A stretch of 64,000 nucleotides of DNA. Source: an uncultured Flavobacteriaceae bacterium (lineage in GTDB: Bacteria; Bacteroidota; Bacteroidia; Flavobacteriales; Flavobacteriaceae). Positions 34,298 through 42,671 of the stretch are shown in pieces. The first letter of the stretch is position 1. The number at the start of each line of letters is the position of its first letter. Below the pieces are notes generated by a model that did no database searches, was not told where the DNA came from, and saw only the letters and a list, made by a program, of their open reading frames with translations. The DNA is taken from assembly GCA_947500575.1 (NCBI GenBank), contig CANMSI010000005.1, forward strand, positions 62,001 to 126,000, written 5' to 3'. Made by a program: the position numbers and the translations under genes.

Positions 34298-36259
34298 TTA
34301 CTTCCTATTTTCAAAAAAATTTTGAGCTTCCAATTGTACCTTCATATCGTGTACGCGCCCTTCTACTTTTCGTTTAAAATCTGTATCCGCAATGGTAGCT
34401 ACATTGTCTAAATAGCGCACTACTTCTTGTCTTCTAATATCTGAAAAGTTAAGTCCTTTCATATTTTGTTTCATTAAATCTTGAAGCATCGCAAACTTGG
34501 TATCGTAATCCTTTTTAAAATAATGAGAGGGATCTTTGAACCACTCTTCAGGCAAATCAAAATCTGTTAATCTCAAAGAGATGGCACTTTGAATATTTCG
34601 GATATCTCTTGAGGAGAAAAAAGGAAATGCTTTTTGAATATTCTTATATAATGCTGCGTAAAACTGATGTTCTGTAGTTTTATGTTTGGATGCTGTCTCT
34701 TCGTAGATATCTAACACTTTTGCTTCCGTGGGTTTTTCTGACTGATTTAAAATTTCTCCTAAATTCTTTGCCAAGCCTTGCTCACTTAAAAAGCTATACT
34801 CTTTTGGGTTATCCATGTTCACAAAATTGGGCATGGTCTTATCAAAATTACGCCACCATAGATAATCCTGATCTATAAAGTCTGGGATGGTTCTAGCACC
34901 ATCAATTTTAAACCGTCCCTGCACTCTAGAGATCACTGCTTTATCTAACATTTCGGGTAGGTTTGTAAAAAGTCCAATAGAACTATTGCCATAGTTAATG
35001 GCATAAGCACCTTCTGTATATCTTAAGAATACTCCTATAACCTCTTTCACACCAGCAGACACGCCTTGTGCAGTTCGCTCTTGCAAATTATTTTCGGCAT
35101 CATCAATAGGTGCAAATATAAGTTTGGAAGGGTCTTGCAGAGGTTTCATCCACTGTACCATTTTCTCTGCAGAACCACCTTGAAAGGTAGAGATTAGAGT
35201 GTCTGGCATTGGATGAAACAGAAAAGGAATATCCAAGGCATCACAGTGTTCTTTAAGTCGGGTAGCAATGGCGGCAATCAACATACTTTTACCTGTACCT
35301 GGAATACCATACCCCATAAAAACAGGCATAAACCCTCCTAGTTCCTGAAAAGGGTTTTTTCGGGCGTCAAAATCGTAACTCAACATCCGTTCTGTGAGTC
35401 TTCTTGCAAAATGTTTTGCATCTCTATTCCCGACTATTTCTTCAAATTGAATTTTATTGAACTCTACGCTCTTCGCAGTCCCTTCGAACACATTTTCCCA
35501 ACCAGAAACGGCAAATTCACTCTGCTCTAATTTGTAGGTTCTGTCAGTGATTGTTTCTGTATACTCCAAGGAACTCAATCGTAGTTGAATCTCTGCAATT
35601 ACTGCTTCAAAAAAAACCACTGCAAAATTAATTACATCGGTATCTGAAGCTATTATTTCTGGATGATTGAGGTACTTATCATAATAATATAAAAGGCATG
35701 AAATTCCTTTTAAGGGCGACATAAAAGAAAGTTCTGGAATACCAGCAAACTTATTTTTCATGACACTCAAATCATCGGATGCCAAGGGTTTTAAATCGTA
35801 CAAAACACGGTAGGCTATACCATGAAGCATAAAAGCGGTAGCGGTATGCATCTTGGAATCATACTCTCTACGAAGTGATGTATCTAGAGTAGATTTGCGC
35901 TCTACCAAAGCAGATAATCCCGATGCATCATAATAACTATCTTTTAACCAAATTCCCATAGTAATTCCTTCCTGCAGGGCAAATAGTGCCTGGTTTAATT
36001 GCAAAGGAATTGCTACGGAATCTGGAAGCAATCTTTTCTTTAAAGCAAGAATGGTTTTGGATACCGATACTACATCACTTTTAGAGGTGCCATTTGCTTT
36101 GGAGAGATACAACAGAATAGAATCGTCTTTCTTGCTTTTATCCCTGTTTTTAGCTTTCCCACCTTGCTCCCATTGGATCCCTTTTAAGTAAGAAGTAGCC
36201 TCATCTCTTAGCGTTTGCAGCTCTACTAATTTTATGGGAAATGTACTGTTGTGTTCCAT
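34298..36259 (-). CDS. Classic AAA ATPase (Vps4/katanin-like core)
   Basis: 653 residues. Residues 1-265 are a helical N-terminal region. The AAA core follows: a lead-in like FEEIVGNRDAK (272-282), Walker A GIPGTGKS (318-325), pore loop STFQGGSAEKMV (357-368), Walker B region IFAPIDDAEN (381-390), sensor 1 in LFTNLPEMLD (Asn433), and arginine-finger positions Arg445 and Arg449 in ISRVQGRF. These match the Vps4/katanin/spastin group, in which the ring threads a protein through its pore. The Walker B acidic pair reads DD rather than DE. The C-terminal part (460-653) is helical. The neighbouring coiled-coil protein is a plausible substrate. Confidence 0.88.
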   Translation of the reverse strand: MEHNSTFPIKLVELQTLRDEATSYLKGIQWEQGGKAKNRDKSKKDDSILLYLSKANGTSKSDVVSVSKTILALKKRLLPDSVAIPLQLNQALFALQEGITMGIWLKDSYYDASGLSALVERKSTLDTSLRREYDSKMHTATAFMLHGIAYRVLYDLKPLASDDLSVMKNKFAGIPELSFMSPLKGISCLLYYYDKYLNHPEIIASDTDVINFAVVFFEAVIAEIQLRLSSLEYTETITDRTYKLEQSEFAVSGWENVFEGTAKSVEFNKIQFEEIVGNRDAKHFARRLTERMLSYDFDARKNPFQELGGFMPVFMGYGIPGTGKSMLIAAIATRLKEHCDALDIPFLFHPMPDTLISTFQGGSAEKMVQWMKPLQDPSKLIFAPIDDAENNLQERTAQGVSAGVKEVIGVFLRYTEGAYAINYGNSSIGLFTNLPEMLDKAVISRVQGRFKIDGARTIPDFIDQDYLWWRNFDKTMPNFVNMDNPKEYSFLSEQGLAKNLGEILNQSEKPTEAKVLDIYEETASKHKTTEHQFYAALYKNIQKAFPFFSSRDIRNIQSAISLRLTDFDLPEEWFKDPSHYFKKDYDTKFAMLQDLMKQNMKGLNFSDIRRQEVVRYLDNVATIADTDFKRKVEGRVHDMKVQLEAQNFFENRK

Positions 36260-36266
36260 GTTACTA

Positions 36267-37319
36267 TTAAATTTTTAAAGATGGTATTTCTATCGGTTCT
36301 CTGGTTAAACTGCGCACAACTTCTGGTATTTTGTCATAGAGGCGCTGCATTACTCTATGTGAAGTAAACAAATAGGTTTCTTGTCTTTTGGTTTCCCAAA
36401 CTTGTAAGTATTGTTTGCTAAATAGTCCTCCTTCAGAAAAATTCCCGGTCGAATTAATTTCATCTATAGCTACCGAAACTGCATAGTTAGAAAGCTCCAA
36501 AGTCTTTTCAATAATACCTTCTAAAAGACTATGCGTTAACGCTAGTTCATCTTTAGCAAATACATTGTGTAATGGTCCTAAATCTATTTTACGCAATTTT
36601 TTAGGCCACAGCTTAGGCAGTTTCTTATCAATAGCGTATGCCATAATATCCAAATTCATATCTCTATCGGCAACAGTTTCTAATACCTTATAAATTTCCG
36701 ATTTGTAGTCTTCTACACTTTCTTTATACAAATCAAAATACATAAAGCAGATAAAAGGTCTGTTGTAAGTAATGTCATAGAAAGACCAACTTACCATAAA
36801 CTCTGCTCCTAAACCTTCATCTACTCGTATAATTTTACCTTGTACAAAGCGCTTAAATATAAAGTTCTTTTCTACGGTTGTATAGTATACCACAGAAGCT
36901 GCTTGATGCAATTTTCGATCCGAAATTGGTTCTTTATATTTCAGTAAAGTCTCTAAAAACTCCTCTTTTAAGCTCGCTACTTTGGGCAGCTTACTCATAT
37001 GTTGTTGTTTTAAATCTAGATCATTAATTAGGTATCTAAACTCCAAATAGTTAGGAAAACCAGACTCGGTTAAATCGATTCGCATTTTTTCCTCATCATC
37101 AAAAAGATATTTAATTCTAAACGCCTCTAATGAATAGGTGAGTAATTCTCCATATTGCTCAATAAAGGTCGCTTCATGAATACTACATATCTGTTCTTTG
37201 GTAATACTTTTAATTAATTCCTTAAATGCATGGGTTACAATTTTAAAGTAAACCGAATACTGTTCTTTTGTTTCAAGAACGGCACTATCTAGTGGGGTTA
37301 CGATACGATTTACAGCCAT
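36267..37319 (-). CDS. Uncharacterised 350-residue protein of the AAA operon
   Basis: A soluble protein, mixed alpha/beta, with no signal peptide, membrane segment or catalytic motif that I can identify. I take the ATG at 37319 (MAVNRIVTPLDSAV); a TTG four codons upstream is also open. Segments such as VDEGLGAEFMVSWSFYDITYN and ESVEDYKSEIYKVLETVADRD are typical of the globular body. It lies 60 bases after the coiled-coil gene and 7 bases before the AAA ATPase gene, all on the minus strand. Confidence 0.75.
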   Translation of the reverse strand: MAVNRIVTPLDSAVLETKEQYSVYFKIVTHAFKELIKSITKEQICSIHEATFIEQYGELLTYSLEAFRIKYLFDDEEKMRIDLTESGFPNYLEFRYLINDLDLKQQHMSKLPKVASLKEEFLETLLKYKEPISDRKLHQAASVVYYTTVEKNFIFKRFVQGKIIRVDEGLGAEFMVSWSFYDITYNRPFICFMYFDLYKESVEDYKSEIYKVLETVADRDMNLDIMAYAIDKKLPKLWPKKLRKIDLGPLHNVFAKDELALTHSLLEGIIEKTLELSNYAVSVAIDEINSTGNFSEGGLFSKQYLQVWETKRQETYLFTSHRVMQRLYDKIPEVVRSLTREPIEIPSLKI

Positions 37320-37379
37320 AAGCGCAAGCAATGGTAATATAGATTCATAGTAATTGAAAGTAAGCTTAAAAAATATCTC

Positions 37380-38720
37380 TTAGCTTAAGAGATCATCGTC
37401 TGCCGGTGCTGGTGGTTCTGGGATAGCATCGTCTCCATCACCTGCGGGTGCATTTCCATCTGAAGCGTAATACTCCTCAAAAATTTCTTTCATATCAATG
37501 CCATAGCGGTTGGCAAAGTCTTTTTGGATATCGGCATCCTTCACCCGAATTTCCTGCAGGGCTTCTGCATAGCTAGAGTATACTCCTTGCATCACCTTTT
37601 CGTGAACCGGAATATTATCCATCATTTCTTGGCGTGCTTTGGCACTAGCCGTATGCATGGATGCTAAGGTCTGTCCAATATGTTCATCTGTCTTAACACC
37701 TAAATGCTCAAGAATAGCAGCAAACTCTTGGTCGGTACGTGCCTTTAAAGCCACCACATAACCGTCATAATATTTTAAACGTTCATCTGTATCACTTTTT
37801 AGTTTAGCTCTGTGCGTTTGCAAGTTGCTACGTAAAGATGTAAGTACTTTGATAGTTAAATTATGTTTGTGTACAAAACTATCTTTACTGGCAGCCAGGG
37901 TTGTATAGGCATTCTTTAAACCTTCTAACTCTTCAACCTTTTGCTCTACCGTAGTAACTTTAGCAATAGCATCTGAATACTCGGGAGATTGTTTATCTAC
38001 AATTTCTTCTAACTCCTGCCGAGCTTGCTTTAATAAAGCATATTGTTCCTCTAATTTATCTTCTACTTCCTTTTTCTTAGCAAGTGCTTTATTATGATTT
38101 TTACTTGCTTCAACAATGGCTACTTGTAATTTATCTTCTACTTCCTTAATTTCTACTTCTCTATTTTTTAACCTCCCAACAGCAGCCTGACTCTTGTAGG
38201 AAAGTTCATTTAAAAGGGTTTGAATATCTGCCGACTCTATGCGCTCTTGGAACATTTGCTTGGCTTTCATGTCTGCACCATCTCTTACTTTCTGAGCAGC
38301 TGTTAGCTCTGCTTGACGTTTTTTTATTTTAGATTTACGCCCCCAAAGATTATTCCACCAATTATCTTTTACATTTTCTGCGTCTTCTAATGCCAATTTA
38401 GCTCTATCCAATCCTTTCTGAGCATCGTCTATTACCTTCTGCTCTGCGGCATTCAGCGTAGAGAATTTTTCAAAAATAATTCCTACTTCATCCTGGTAGT
38501 CTGTTAAATCTTTGATAGCATCTAGCAAAGAAGTTCTATCTTTTTCTGCCATTCCCACCACATCGTCTAGGGTAGCATTTAATATATTTTGTCGCACTTC
38601 TGGGTCATCTTCTTGCGCCAACTTGGATTTCATCTGGTCTACTGCTTTTCCCCAGTTAACATCCACTTTTTCTTGCTTAGACGAAGAATCCGTTTCTAAT
38701 AAATCAAAATCATCAGACAT
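37380..38720 (-). CDS. Long coiled-coil protein, first gene of the AAA operon
   Basis: 446 residues, no signal peptide. Residues about 75-310 are nearly continuous heptad-like helix rich in Ala, Lys, Glu, Gln and Leu (examples: AAEQKVIDDAQKGLDRAKLA and LEEQYALLKQARQELEEI). A short Trp-rich break (NWWNNLWGRK) lies near 115-130. The C-terminal 30 residues are an acidic Pro/Gly/Asp tail. Such proteins are sometimes labelled microtubule-binding only because of coiled-coil composition. The build (long helical hairpin plus acidic tail) recalls PspA/ESCRT-III-like or filament-forming proteins, but this is inference from shape, not homology. A strong -7 box (TATATTTG) lies upstream. Confidence 0.8.
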   Translation of the reverse strand: MSDDFDLLETDSSSKQEKVDVNWGKAVDQMKSKLAQEDDPEVRQNILNATLDDVVGMAEKDRTSLLDAIKDLTDYQDEVGIIFEKFSTLNAAEQKVIDDAQKGLDRAKLALEDAENVKDNWWNNLWGRKSKIKKRQAELTAAQKVRDGADMKAKQMFQERIESADIQTLLNELSYKSQAAVGRLKNREVEIKEVEDKLQVAIVEASKNHNKALAKKKEVEDKLEEQYALLKQARQELEEIVDKQSPEYSDAIAKVTTVEQKVEELEGLKNAYTTLAASKDSFVHKHNLTIKVLTSLRSNLQTHRAKLKSDTDERLKYYDGYVVALKARTDQEFAAILEHLGVKTDEHIGQTLASMHTASAKARQEMMDNIPVHEKVMQGVYSSYAEALQEIRVKDADIQKDFANRYGIDMKEIFEEYYASDGNAPAGDGDDAIPEPPAPADDDLLS

Positions 38721-38817
38721 AGTATTGGTTTGTTTTTAAGTGTTTTATATTCTATAAAATTTAGGTATTCAATTTCGGTAAAAAAAATGAGTTAATAAAC
38801 CCATTTCAGAAAAGCTT

Positions 38818-38825
38818 CAAATATA
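38818..38825 (-). promoter_or_regulatory. -7 promoter box TATATTTG for the AAA operon
   Basis: CAAATATA on the plus strand reads TATATTTG on the minus strand, an exact TAnnTTTG match. A possible -33 TTG (CAA at 38851-38853) is 25 bp away, slightly wider than usual. The leader to the coiled-coil gene would be about 90 nt. Confidence 0.5.
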
Positions 38826-39012
38826 TGTAGCAGGAATGCTCACTATGTTACAACTATTGAGAGACCAGTTAACATCTAAAAATTATAAAGTGTTGGTTTT
38901 AAACCATATAACATGATAAGATATTGTATATTCACTATTTTCAAATAGTAAGTACATTCCAATTAAATATGTAAAAAAAATGGTTTTTACTAGAACAATT
39001 TTAAAAATGATA

Positions 39013-39020
39013 TACCTTTG
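39013..39020 (+). promoter_or_regulatory. -7 promoter box TACCTTTG for the lipoprotein gene
   Basis: Exact TAnnTTTG match. The start codon at 39080 gives a leader of about 50 nt. No TTG -33 element at 19 bp. Confidence 0.5.
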
Positions 39021-39079
39021 AAAATAATAAAATATCTTCTGGTCAAACACCTAAAGAGATTTTAATCAACTCTTTAATT

Positions 39080-40402
39080 ATGAATTCCTCAAAAATGATC
39101 TCCTTAAGAAGTACTCTTTTAGTGGTATTAATATTACTGACTATGAATTGTGGTACGGATGATACCCCTGAAAGCAATGACCCTTCTGATCCTATGGGAG
39201 AAGATCCTGGAACACTATCCCCTGTTGTTTATTTTACTTTAGAGGTGGAAGATGGAAGAGATACGTCCAACACTGATGATTGGATAATTATCTATACAGA
39301 AAATGGCAATTTGCTTGACTTTAAACCTTTTGAAAGTTCCGAAAATTTAAGCTTTGAGGCACTAGAAAGTGTACTAACAGACCAACTTATAATTACTTTT
39401 TTCTCTCAACGCTCCGGTGGTGGAAATACGTTAAACAACTTTTCTACCTACCCAGAAATTACTAGGGGTAGCAGATGGATTCTTAAGGAGCCTGATGCAG
39501 TAACACAGACAAGAGGGAATGTTATCGGTGATTTTGATGTTACTATTACAAATGTTCCTGGGGTTGTTTTGTTTAATGCTTCAGATGCCTTTGGAGGTCT
39601 TACAGGTAGCAGCAGTTCTACTAATTCCTCAACTTCAATAAACCTAAGTCTATTTGAAAATGGAGGAGAATATTTGCTTGCAATTTTAGATGGAAATAAA
39701 AACTCCAAATACACCTTCATCGATAATTTAAAAGATGGTGATAATATCACCTTAGACTACAACCAATTTACTTCATTTAATAGTGAAACTACCATTTCTT
39801 TACCCGCATCAGGAGAATACTTTTCCTCTGTATTTGCTTATGAGGATGACCAGGAATATAGACATAGTGGAGGGTTCCATTTAAATAAAATCTATACTTT
39901 CCTTAATGATGATGTAAATCTTAACCCTCTTCCTATCCCATTTTTAGACAGATTTAATCGTTATAGAACAGAATTTATTTTTACTACAAACGATTATAGG
40001 TATTCTTTTCTAGAATATGGTAATAAACCAGAAAAAATAGAAATCCCTGAAAATCCAGTGATGACTGTTGAAAATACTTCTATTTCTGATTTTAGATTTT
40101 CAACAAATTTCAGCTTCTTTTATAAAACTGGTAACTGGAGATTTAGTTCTGGAACATTGGATTTAGATTGGGTAAGCACTTCTTGGAATATTATTTCATC
40201 AGACACATTCACTGGAGACGTTGGAGCAATTCCTCAAGAAATCTTGCAGCAATATCCCTTGATTAATTTAAGTGAGATAACGTACTCATCTACCCGATTA
40301 TATCTTAATAATACTTATTCAAATTTTATTCTACAAAAATTTATAGATCCAAATTTTAACCCATTTAGAATTTCAGAAGAAGTAATTATTTTTTCAAAAT
40401 AA
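39080..40402 (+). CDS. Hypothetical lipoprotein, 440 residues
   Basis: Not recognised by family. Type II signal peptide with lipobox cysteine at residue 24 (LTMNCGTDD), followed by an acidic Pro/Ser linker to about residue 50. The mature domain is beta-rich, with many Ser, Thr, Asn and aromatic residues (FFSQRSGGGNTLNNFS, SGEYFSSVFAYEDDQEYRHS). Asp residues soon after the cysteine fit export to the outer surface, as in Bacteroidota lipoprotein export signals, but the match is loose. It is followed by a DUF1460 gene 9 bases later and diverges from the AAA operon. Confidence 0.8.
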   Translation: MNSSKMISLRSTLLVVLILLTMNCGTDDTPESNDPSDPMGEDPGTLSPVVYFTLEVEDGRDTSNTDDWIIIYTENGNLLDFKPFESSENLSFEALESVLTDQLIITFFSQRSGGGNTLNNFSTYPEITRGSRWILKEPDAVTQTRGNVIGDFDVTITNVPGVVLFNASDAFGGLTGSSSSTNSSTSINLSLFENGGEYLLAILDGNKNSKYTFIDNLKDGDNITLDYNQFTSFNSETTISLPASGEYFSSVFAYEDDQEYRHSGGFHLNKIYTFLNDDVNLNPLPIPFLDRFNRYRTEFIFTTNDYRYSFLEYGNKPEKIEIPENPVMTVENTSISDFRFSTNFSFFYKTGNWRFSSGTLDLDWVSTSWNIISSDTFTGDVGAIPQEILQQYPLINLSEITYSSTRLYLNNTYSNFILQKFIDPNFNPFRISEEVIIFSK

Positions 40403-40411
40403 AATAATAAT

Positions 40412-41257
40412 ATGAAATTAGGTCTTATTTCTTTCTTCTTTCTTTTTCTGCAACTTGCTAACGCGCAAGAGGTTATTTGTTCCTTAAAAGACAAAAATAC
40501 TTTTACCCAAAAAATACTTGAAATTGAAAATCTTAAGGAAGAAAGAACCCATATAGGTGACAGTTTAGCTCTTATTGGTAAAACTTTTTTAGGAACACCT
40601 TATGTAGCCAAAACTTTGGAGGTTGGAGAGAAAGAAGCCCTAGTTATTAACCTTCAAGGATTGGATTGCACTACCTATGTAGAAAATGCAATGGCCTTTA
40701 GTTTGATGCAAAAAAATAAAGAAAAAGGGTTCGACAGTTTTGCTACTTTCCTTCAAAATATCCGTTATCGAGATGGGCAACTAAAAGGTTACGGATCTAG
40801 ATTGCATTATTTCACAGAATGGATTTCGGATAATGAGGAAAAAGGATTGGTAAAATCTATTACCTCCTTACTAGGAGGCGAAGAAATTACGAAGCAAATT
40901 GATTTTATGAGTACTCATAGAGAACTTTATCCTTTTTTAAAAGACGATGCGAATTATCTGGCAGTTAAAAAAGCAGAAGAAAGATTAAATAATACCACTT
41001 TCTGTAATTTGCCTCCAGAAAAAATTGCATTAAATGAACATCTGATAGAAACAGGTGATATTATTGCTTTAACCACCTCTATTAAAGGATTAGACGTAAC
41101 TCATACCGGAATTGCTACACGCGAAGCTGATGGGCGAATTCACCTTTTGCACGCATCCTCATCAGGACAAGTAGAAATATCTAAATTGCCATTAGTAGAT
41201 TATTTAAAAGGTATTAAAAGCAATATTGGCATCATGGTAGCCCGTCCAATTTTCTAG
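40412..41257 (+). CDS. DUF1460 family, N-acetylmuramoyl-L-alanine amidase-like protein
   Basis: 281 residues with a signal peptide (LISFFFLFLQLANAQ, cleavage near residue 19). The DUF1460 fold is related to NlpC/P60 cysteine peptidases; the family includes a structurally studied Bacteroides amidase of the murein pathway. The likely nucleophile is Cys86 in LQGLDCTTYVENAMAF, with the His in DVTHTGIATR and a second His in IHLLHASSSG. The predicted role is cleavage in peptidoglycan turnover or recycling in the periplasm. It lies 9 bases after the lipoprotein gene, possibly in one unit. Confidence 0.87.
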   Translation: MKLGLISFFFLFLQLANAQEVICSLKDKNTFTQKILEIENLKEERTHIGDSLALIGKTFLGTPYVAKTLEVGEKEALVINLQGLDCTTYVENAMAFSLMQKNKEKGFDSFATFLQNIRYRDGQLKGYGSRLHYFTEWISDNEEKGLVKSITSLLGGEEITKQIDFMSTHRELYPFLKDDANYLAVKKAEERLNNTTFCNLPPEKIALNEHLIETGDIIALTTSIKGLDVTHTGIATREADGRIHLLHASSSGQVEISKLPLVDYLKGIKSNIGIMVARPIF

Positions 41258-41265
41258 AAACTTTT

Positions 41266-42003
41266 TTAGTCTCTTCCTAAACAGTATAACATTCCACCTA
41301 ACAAGTGCTGTCTAAAAGCAGGTTCTTCATAAGAAGCGTTGGTATGCCCTCCACCCGTATAAAAAGCTCTCCCCCCATCAAATTCATGATACCATGCAAT
41401 AGGATGGTTTTCTCCATTGGTACCTCCTTTATAACTCTTCTCATCCAATTTGATTAACACTTTAATATCTGGATTAATGTTCTTATAATTATACCATTCG
41501 TCTGTGCGAGTCCAAGAAGTATCCAAGTGAGCAGTAGCAGGATGGTTCTTATCTACCACTTTCATTTGAGCCTCTAAGACATTGGGATTATTAGGGTGGC
41601 TTTCAAAATAAGCCCCTACCAATTGTCCATACCAAGCCCATTCGTATTCCGTATCGCTAGCAGCATGAATGCCCATAAAACTGCCCCCACTTTGTATATA
41701 ATTTTCAAAAGCTGTTTGTTGCTTTTTATTGAGCACGTCCATGGTAGTACTTAAAAAAACAACGGTCTTGTATTTTTTTAGATTCCCCAGTTCAAACAAG
41801 GAAGCATCTTCCGTTTGCGTCACGGAAAACTTATTTTCTTTTCCTAATTCCTTAAGAGTTTCTACTCCTTTTTCAATAGACTTATGACGGTATCCTTCGG
41901 TTTTGGTAAAGACCAATACGGCATCGTTTTCTTTTTCTTGGCCATAGCCAACAGTACTTAGTAAGAGTGCGCAAATAGTAGCTAATTGAAGTATTTTTTT
42001 CAT
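41266..42003 (-). CDS. ThuA-domain exported protein
   Basis: 245 residues: signal peptide (MKKILQLATICALLLSTVGYG) followed by one ThuA domain, a class I glutamine-amidotransferase-like fold of the trehalose-utilization type. Typical segments are VLVFTKTEGYRHKSIEKGVE, FMGIHAASDTEYEWAWYG and FDGGRAFYTGGGHTNASYEE. Substrates are unproven; the group is associated with sugar metabolism in flavobacteria. A paralogue with an added Fn3 domain lies about 700 bases upstream (42672-43709), with a cupin gene between, all on the minus strand. Confidence 0.9.
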   Translation of the reverse strand: MKKILQLATICALLLSTVGYGQEKENDAVLVFTKTEGYRHKSIEKGVETLKELGKENKFSVTQTEDASLFELGNLKKYKTVVFLSTTMDVLNKKQQTAFENYIQSGGSFMGIHAASDTEYEWAWYGQLVGAYFESHPNNPNVLEAQMKVVDKNHPATAHLDTSWTRTDEWYNYKNINPDIKVLIKLDEKSYKGGTNGENHPIAWYHEFDGGRAFYTGGGHTNASYEEPAFRQHLLGGMLYCLGRD

Positions 42004-42046
42004 GATTTCTGGGTACTATCGTAATTTTTAATAAGATTTTTTTATC

Positions 42047-42520
42047 CTATTTTTCTTTTAATTTTTTAGCCACACTATCATAGTATTCTTGAGTGAGTTT
42101 CTCGGTCCAAACTGTTGGTTGCTTCCCATAAATGGCTATATACGAAATTTTTTTGTCTACAGATGAAGTATGCCAATGCTCTGTATTTTTATTACACTTA
42201 ACAATATCTCCCTTTTTAAGAACAACCGGATCTTTACCCCTTTCTTGGTAGTAACCCTCGCCTTCCACGACAATAATGATCTGAGGTGTAGCGTGTTTGT
42301 GCCAATCCAATGTTGAATTAGGACTGAAAGTTGCTTGCGTAATATTCTGATCGAAATTATCGTCTGCTGACACTAAAAAGTTCAACCAAGCGTCTCCAAT
42401 ATGATGTGTATTGGGTGCTTTAACACCTTGACCCAAGTAGGAACTTAGATTGTAATCGGTCTTTTGGGCATTCATAAAGAAGGGTACAAAAATGCCCAAA
42501 ATAATTGCTATATTTTTCAT
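42047..42520 (-). CDS. Exported cupin-domain protein
   Basis: 157 residues with a signal peptide (IAIILGIFVPFFMNAQ). The cupin metal-site motif is LDWHKHATPQIIIVVEGEG (His74, His76) with the second part CNKNTEHWHTS carrying another His. Cupins of this size are diverse (isomerases, dioxygenases, binding proteins), and export is unusual among them. It is flanked on both sides by ThuA proteins on the same strand, which suggests a shared sugar-related role, but the substrate is unknown. Confidence 0.88.
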   Translation of the reverse strand: MKNIAIILGIFVPFFMNAQKTDYNLSSYLGQGVKAPNTHHIGDAWLNFLVSADDNFDQNITQATFSPNSTLDWHKHATPQIIIVVEGEGYYQERGKDPVVLKKGDIVKCNKNTEHWHTSSVDKKISYIAIYGKQPTVWTEKLTQEYYDSVAKKLKEK

Positions 42521-42671
42521 GCTTAATTTTTAAAATAAAAACTACTGAATGTTAAGATAGCACAAAAAGTTCAATGAAACATCTTAAAGGAGTTCAACAA
42601 GTTTCGTGACATTAATTATAAAATATCTGCTAATTATAATGTAATTAGGAAGTATTGCAGAAAATTTAGAC

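Larger units (their letters stand above)
38721..39079. promoter_or_regulatory. Divergent control region between the AAA operon and a lipoprotein gene
   Basis: This 359-bp gap holds exact -7 boxes for both directions and two dyads: TGGTTTTAAACCA (38894-38906) and ACTATTT-TC-AAATAGT (38934-38949). The dyads lie between the promoters and could be operators. A weak hairpin (AAAGAG / CTCTTT) precedes the lipoprotein start. Confidence 0.5.

Noticed and set aside
30806-38720. Calling the AAA operon a phage-defence or tellurite-resistance system
   Set aside because: No nuclease, toxin, TerD or TelA signature is visible; there is no mobile-element context and base composition matches neighbours.
37380-38720. 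Microtubule-binding protein label
   Set aside because: Such labels for bacterial coiled-coil proteins come from composition; no specific evidence here.
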